DNA of 64,000 bases, taken from contig NZ_JAAKGS010000002.1 of NCBI RefSeq assembly GCF_011043555.1, positions 434,001-498,000 on the forward strand, read 5' to 3'. Below, one piece after another: positions 62,834 through 64,000 of this stretch. The notes under the pieces were generated by a model. It searched no databases, was not told the origin of the DNA, and saw nothing but the letters and a program-made list of their open reading frames with translations. Position numbers and translations under genes: made by a program. Numbering within the stretch: position 1 is the stretch's first letter; the number at the start of each line of letters is the position of its first letter. This stretch comes from Sphingobacterium sp. SGR-19 (GTDB lineage Bacteria > Bacteroidota > Bacteroidia > Sphingobacteriales > Sphingobacteriaceae).

Positions 62834-63214
62834 TTAATATTGTTTATTTTTCGCCTCAATGCTCAATGTGGTGTGCGGTACGGCTTTTAAACGCTCTTTT
62901 TGGATTAACTTTCCGGTTTCACGGCAGATGCCGTACGTTTTGTTTTCAATACGTACCAATGCAGCTTCCAAATTGTCAATAAATTTTTTCTGACGAGCAG
63001 CAAGCTGGTTTGTTTGCTCCTTTTCCAGCGTCGCTGAACCATCTTCTAACGTTTTATATGTCCCCGCGGTATCGTCCGTTCCATTGGCGTTGCTACTGCT
63101 CAGCGAAGACGTCAAAGCTGCAAGCTCTTCTTTTGCGATACGAAGCTTTTCAAGAATAATCTCTTTGAATTCTTGAAGTTCAGCATCACTGTAGCGTGTT
63201 TTTTCTGTACTCAT
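62834..63214 (-). CDS. TraR/DksA-like protein without zinc ligands
   Basis: The 126-residue protein has the N-terminal coiled coil of DksA-like proteins (YSDAELQEFKEIILEKLRIA) with a Ser/Asn-rich centre, and a C-terminal YGICRETGKLIQKERLKAVP region. Of the four Cys that bind zinc in DksA only the first remains; the others are Thr, Ser and Glu or Lys. The fold could be kept by other contacts. It lies 8 nt after ileS on the same strand, so expression probably follows ileS. Role in rRNA or amino-acid regulation is inferred. Confidence 0.82.
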   Translation of the reverse strand: MSTEKTRYSDAELQEFKEIILEKLRIAKEELAALTSSLSSSNANGTDDTAGTYKTLEDGSATLEKEQTNQLAARQKKFIDNLEAALVRIENKTYGICRETGKLIQKERLKAVPHTTLSIEAKNKQY

Positions 63215-63222
63215 TCTCCTAA

Positions 63223-64000
63223 TTAATTTTTATCAACAATTACTCTTAACTCCGTGCCATCGATCTCGATAGTATCTCCTGATTCCAACGGTCCTGCATT
63301 AAAATCAATAGAGTTTGCCAGAATTTCGGTGCAAATATACGATAAATTATTCTCTACAGCTTCTTGTATTTCAGTATTTTGAGTTATTGTCACTTTAATT
63401 CTATCCGTGACCTCAAAACCCTTCTCTTTGCGGAGATTCTGTATACGGTTAACCAGTTCTCTGGACATCCCTTCTTTTTTCAGTTCAGGGGTAATATTAA
63501 TGTCCAACGCAACGGTTAATTTCCCCAGATTGGCAACCTGCCATCCGGCAACATCTTCTGCGATAATGTCTACGTCTTCTGGTTGAATTGTATAGAGGGT
63601 GCCTTCTAGCTTTAACGATCCCTCGTGTTCTAGTAAGCTAATTTGTTCATCGTTCAAGGACTGGATGGCCGCAGCCACCGTTTTCATATCCTTTCCTACT
63701 TTAGCGCCTAGAACCTTAAAGTTTGGTTTTATTTTCTTTTTGATGATTCCCGCCGTATCCGTAATGAAGGATATCTCCTTAATATTTGTTTCCGATAAAA
63801 TAAGTTCTTTGACTTTTTCTACTTTTTCTTGGAAAGCATTGTCTAATACCGGAACTAAAATTTTGTTTAGTGGTTGACGAACATTAATACCTGTTTTCTT
63901 CCGCAAGGACAATGTCAGTGATGAGATGTCTTGTGCCAACGCCATGCGTTCCTCTAGGTCTTTATCCACCAGATCCGCATGATAAGCAGGGAAATCTGCC
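63223..64000 (-). CDS. ileS: isoleucyl-tRNA synthetase, C-terminal part (start beyond the window)
   Basis: The frame is open from the right edge to the stop at 63223, about 259 residues, and lacks the start. DFPAYHADLVDKDLEERMAL matches the junction after the anticodon-binding domain, followed by NVRQPLNKILVPV and a DUF5915-like domain with MSRELVNRIQNLRKEKGF and ITQNTEIQEAVENN. The HIGH and KMSKS motifs are off the window. The DksA-like gene follows 8 nt later. Confidence 0.9.
   Translation of the reverse strand, partial: ADFPAYHADLVDKDLEERMALAQDISSLTLSLRKKTGINVRQPLNKILVPVLDNAFQEKVEKVKELILSETNIKEISFITDTAGIIKKKIKPNFKVLGAKVGKDMKTVAAAIQSLNDEQISLLEHEGSLKLEGTLYTIQPEDVDIIAEDVAGWQVANLGKLTVALDINITPELKKEGMSRELVNRIQNLRKEKGFEVTDRIKVTITQNTEIQEAVENNLSYICTEILANSIDFNAGPLESGDTIEIDGTELRVIVDKN

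Noticed and set aside
1-64000. tRNA genes, rRNA genes, CRISPR arrays or prophage
   Set aside because: I looked for them on both strands by eye and found none of their hallmarks; a tRNA scan would still be the proper test.

Overview
The window reads as a chromosomal segment of a Bacteroidota bacterium, most probably of the Sphingobacteriaceae. The evidence is a GldC homologue, a GLPGLI-family protein, DUF4834 and DUF2795 proteins, a S46 dipeptidyl-peptidase, large TonB-linked outer-membrane proteins, a small histone H1-like protein, an HMA-TonB copper receptor, and promoters with the Bacteroidota -7 box TAnnTTTG in place of a sigma-70 -10 box. I cannot fix the genus. No rRNA, tRNA, CRISPR array, phage or complete insertion sequence was seen. 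Both ends cut a gene: an exported protein on the left and ileS on the right.

Layout. 0-2.7 kb: a truncated exported protein, then trmN6, a YfcE-like phosphoesterase and a MerR-type regulator. 2.7-11.4 kb: an accessory-looking, GC-richer block. On the minus strand it has an unknown protein and a serpin-like lipoprotein. Divergently on the plus strand it has an unknown lipoprotein and two caspase-family (C14) proteins, one with DUF4384 and one with a long beta-propeller-like front. This is the best candidate for an undescribed system. 11.6-28.5 kb is mostly housekeeping: a deoxyhypusine-synthase-like enzyme, rdgB, an OstA-like protein, tilS, recF with a DciA-like partner, a Sua5/TsaC protein, asnS, sucC, a LolD-like ATPase, an odd pair (orphan pre-ATP-grasp domain plus catalytically dead HAD), a LacI regulator and a dihydrolipoyl dehydrogenase. 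28.7-31.6 kb: DUF3817, a thioesterase, a second dihydrolipoyl dehydrogenase and a lipoprotein azurin. 31.7-37.2 kb: a two-component cluster whose largest gene, a three-receiver hybrid kinase, is broken by one frameshift and two in-frame stops. 37.5-43.2 kb: floA, a KdsC-like phosphatase, maf, and a copper cluster (HMA-domain TonB receptor plus an HYC_CC_PP-like protein). 43.2-47.0 kb: trpDFBA with a leader peptide carrying three consecutive Trp codons and an intrinsic terminator. 47-64 kb: envelope, protease and translation genes (ABC ATPase, PlsC, M20 dipeptidase, TonB-like barrel plus GLPGLI pair, S46 peptidase, DEAD-box helicase, gldC, EVE protein, thioesterase, RmlD-like reductase, M28 peptidase, lspA, zinc-less DksA-like protein, ileS).

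Two regulatory patterns cross gene boundaries. First, three intergenic regions carry paired, inverted BIME-like palindromes. Each is flanked by a small A/T hairpin whose arms change from copy to copy while staying complementary. One such hairpin, or a lone degenerate copy, sits 22-24 nt before the start codon of trmN6, tilS, asnS and a DEAD-box helicase, all RNA or translation genes. Second, several genes have the -7 box only 4-5 nt before the start codon, which predicts leaderless or nearly leaderless mRNAs.
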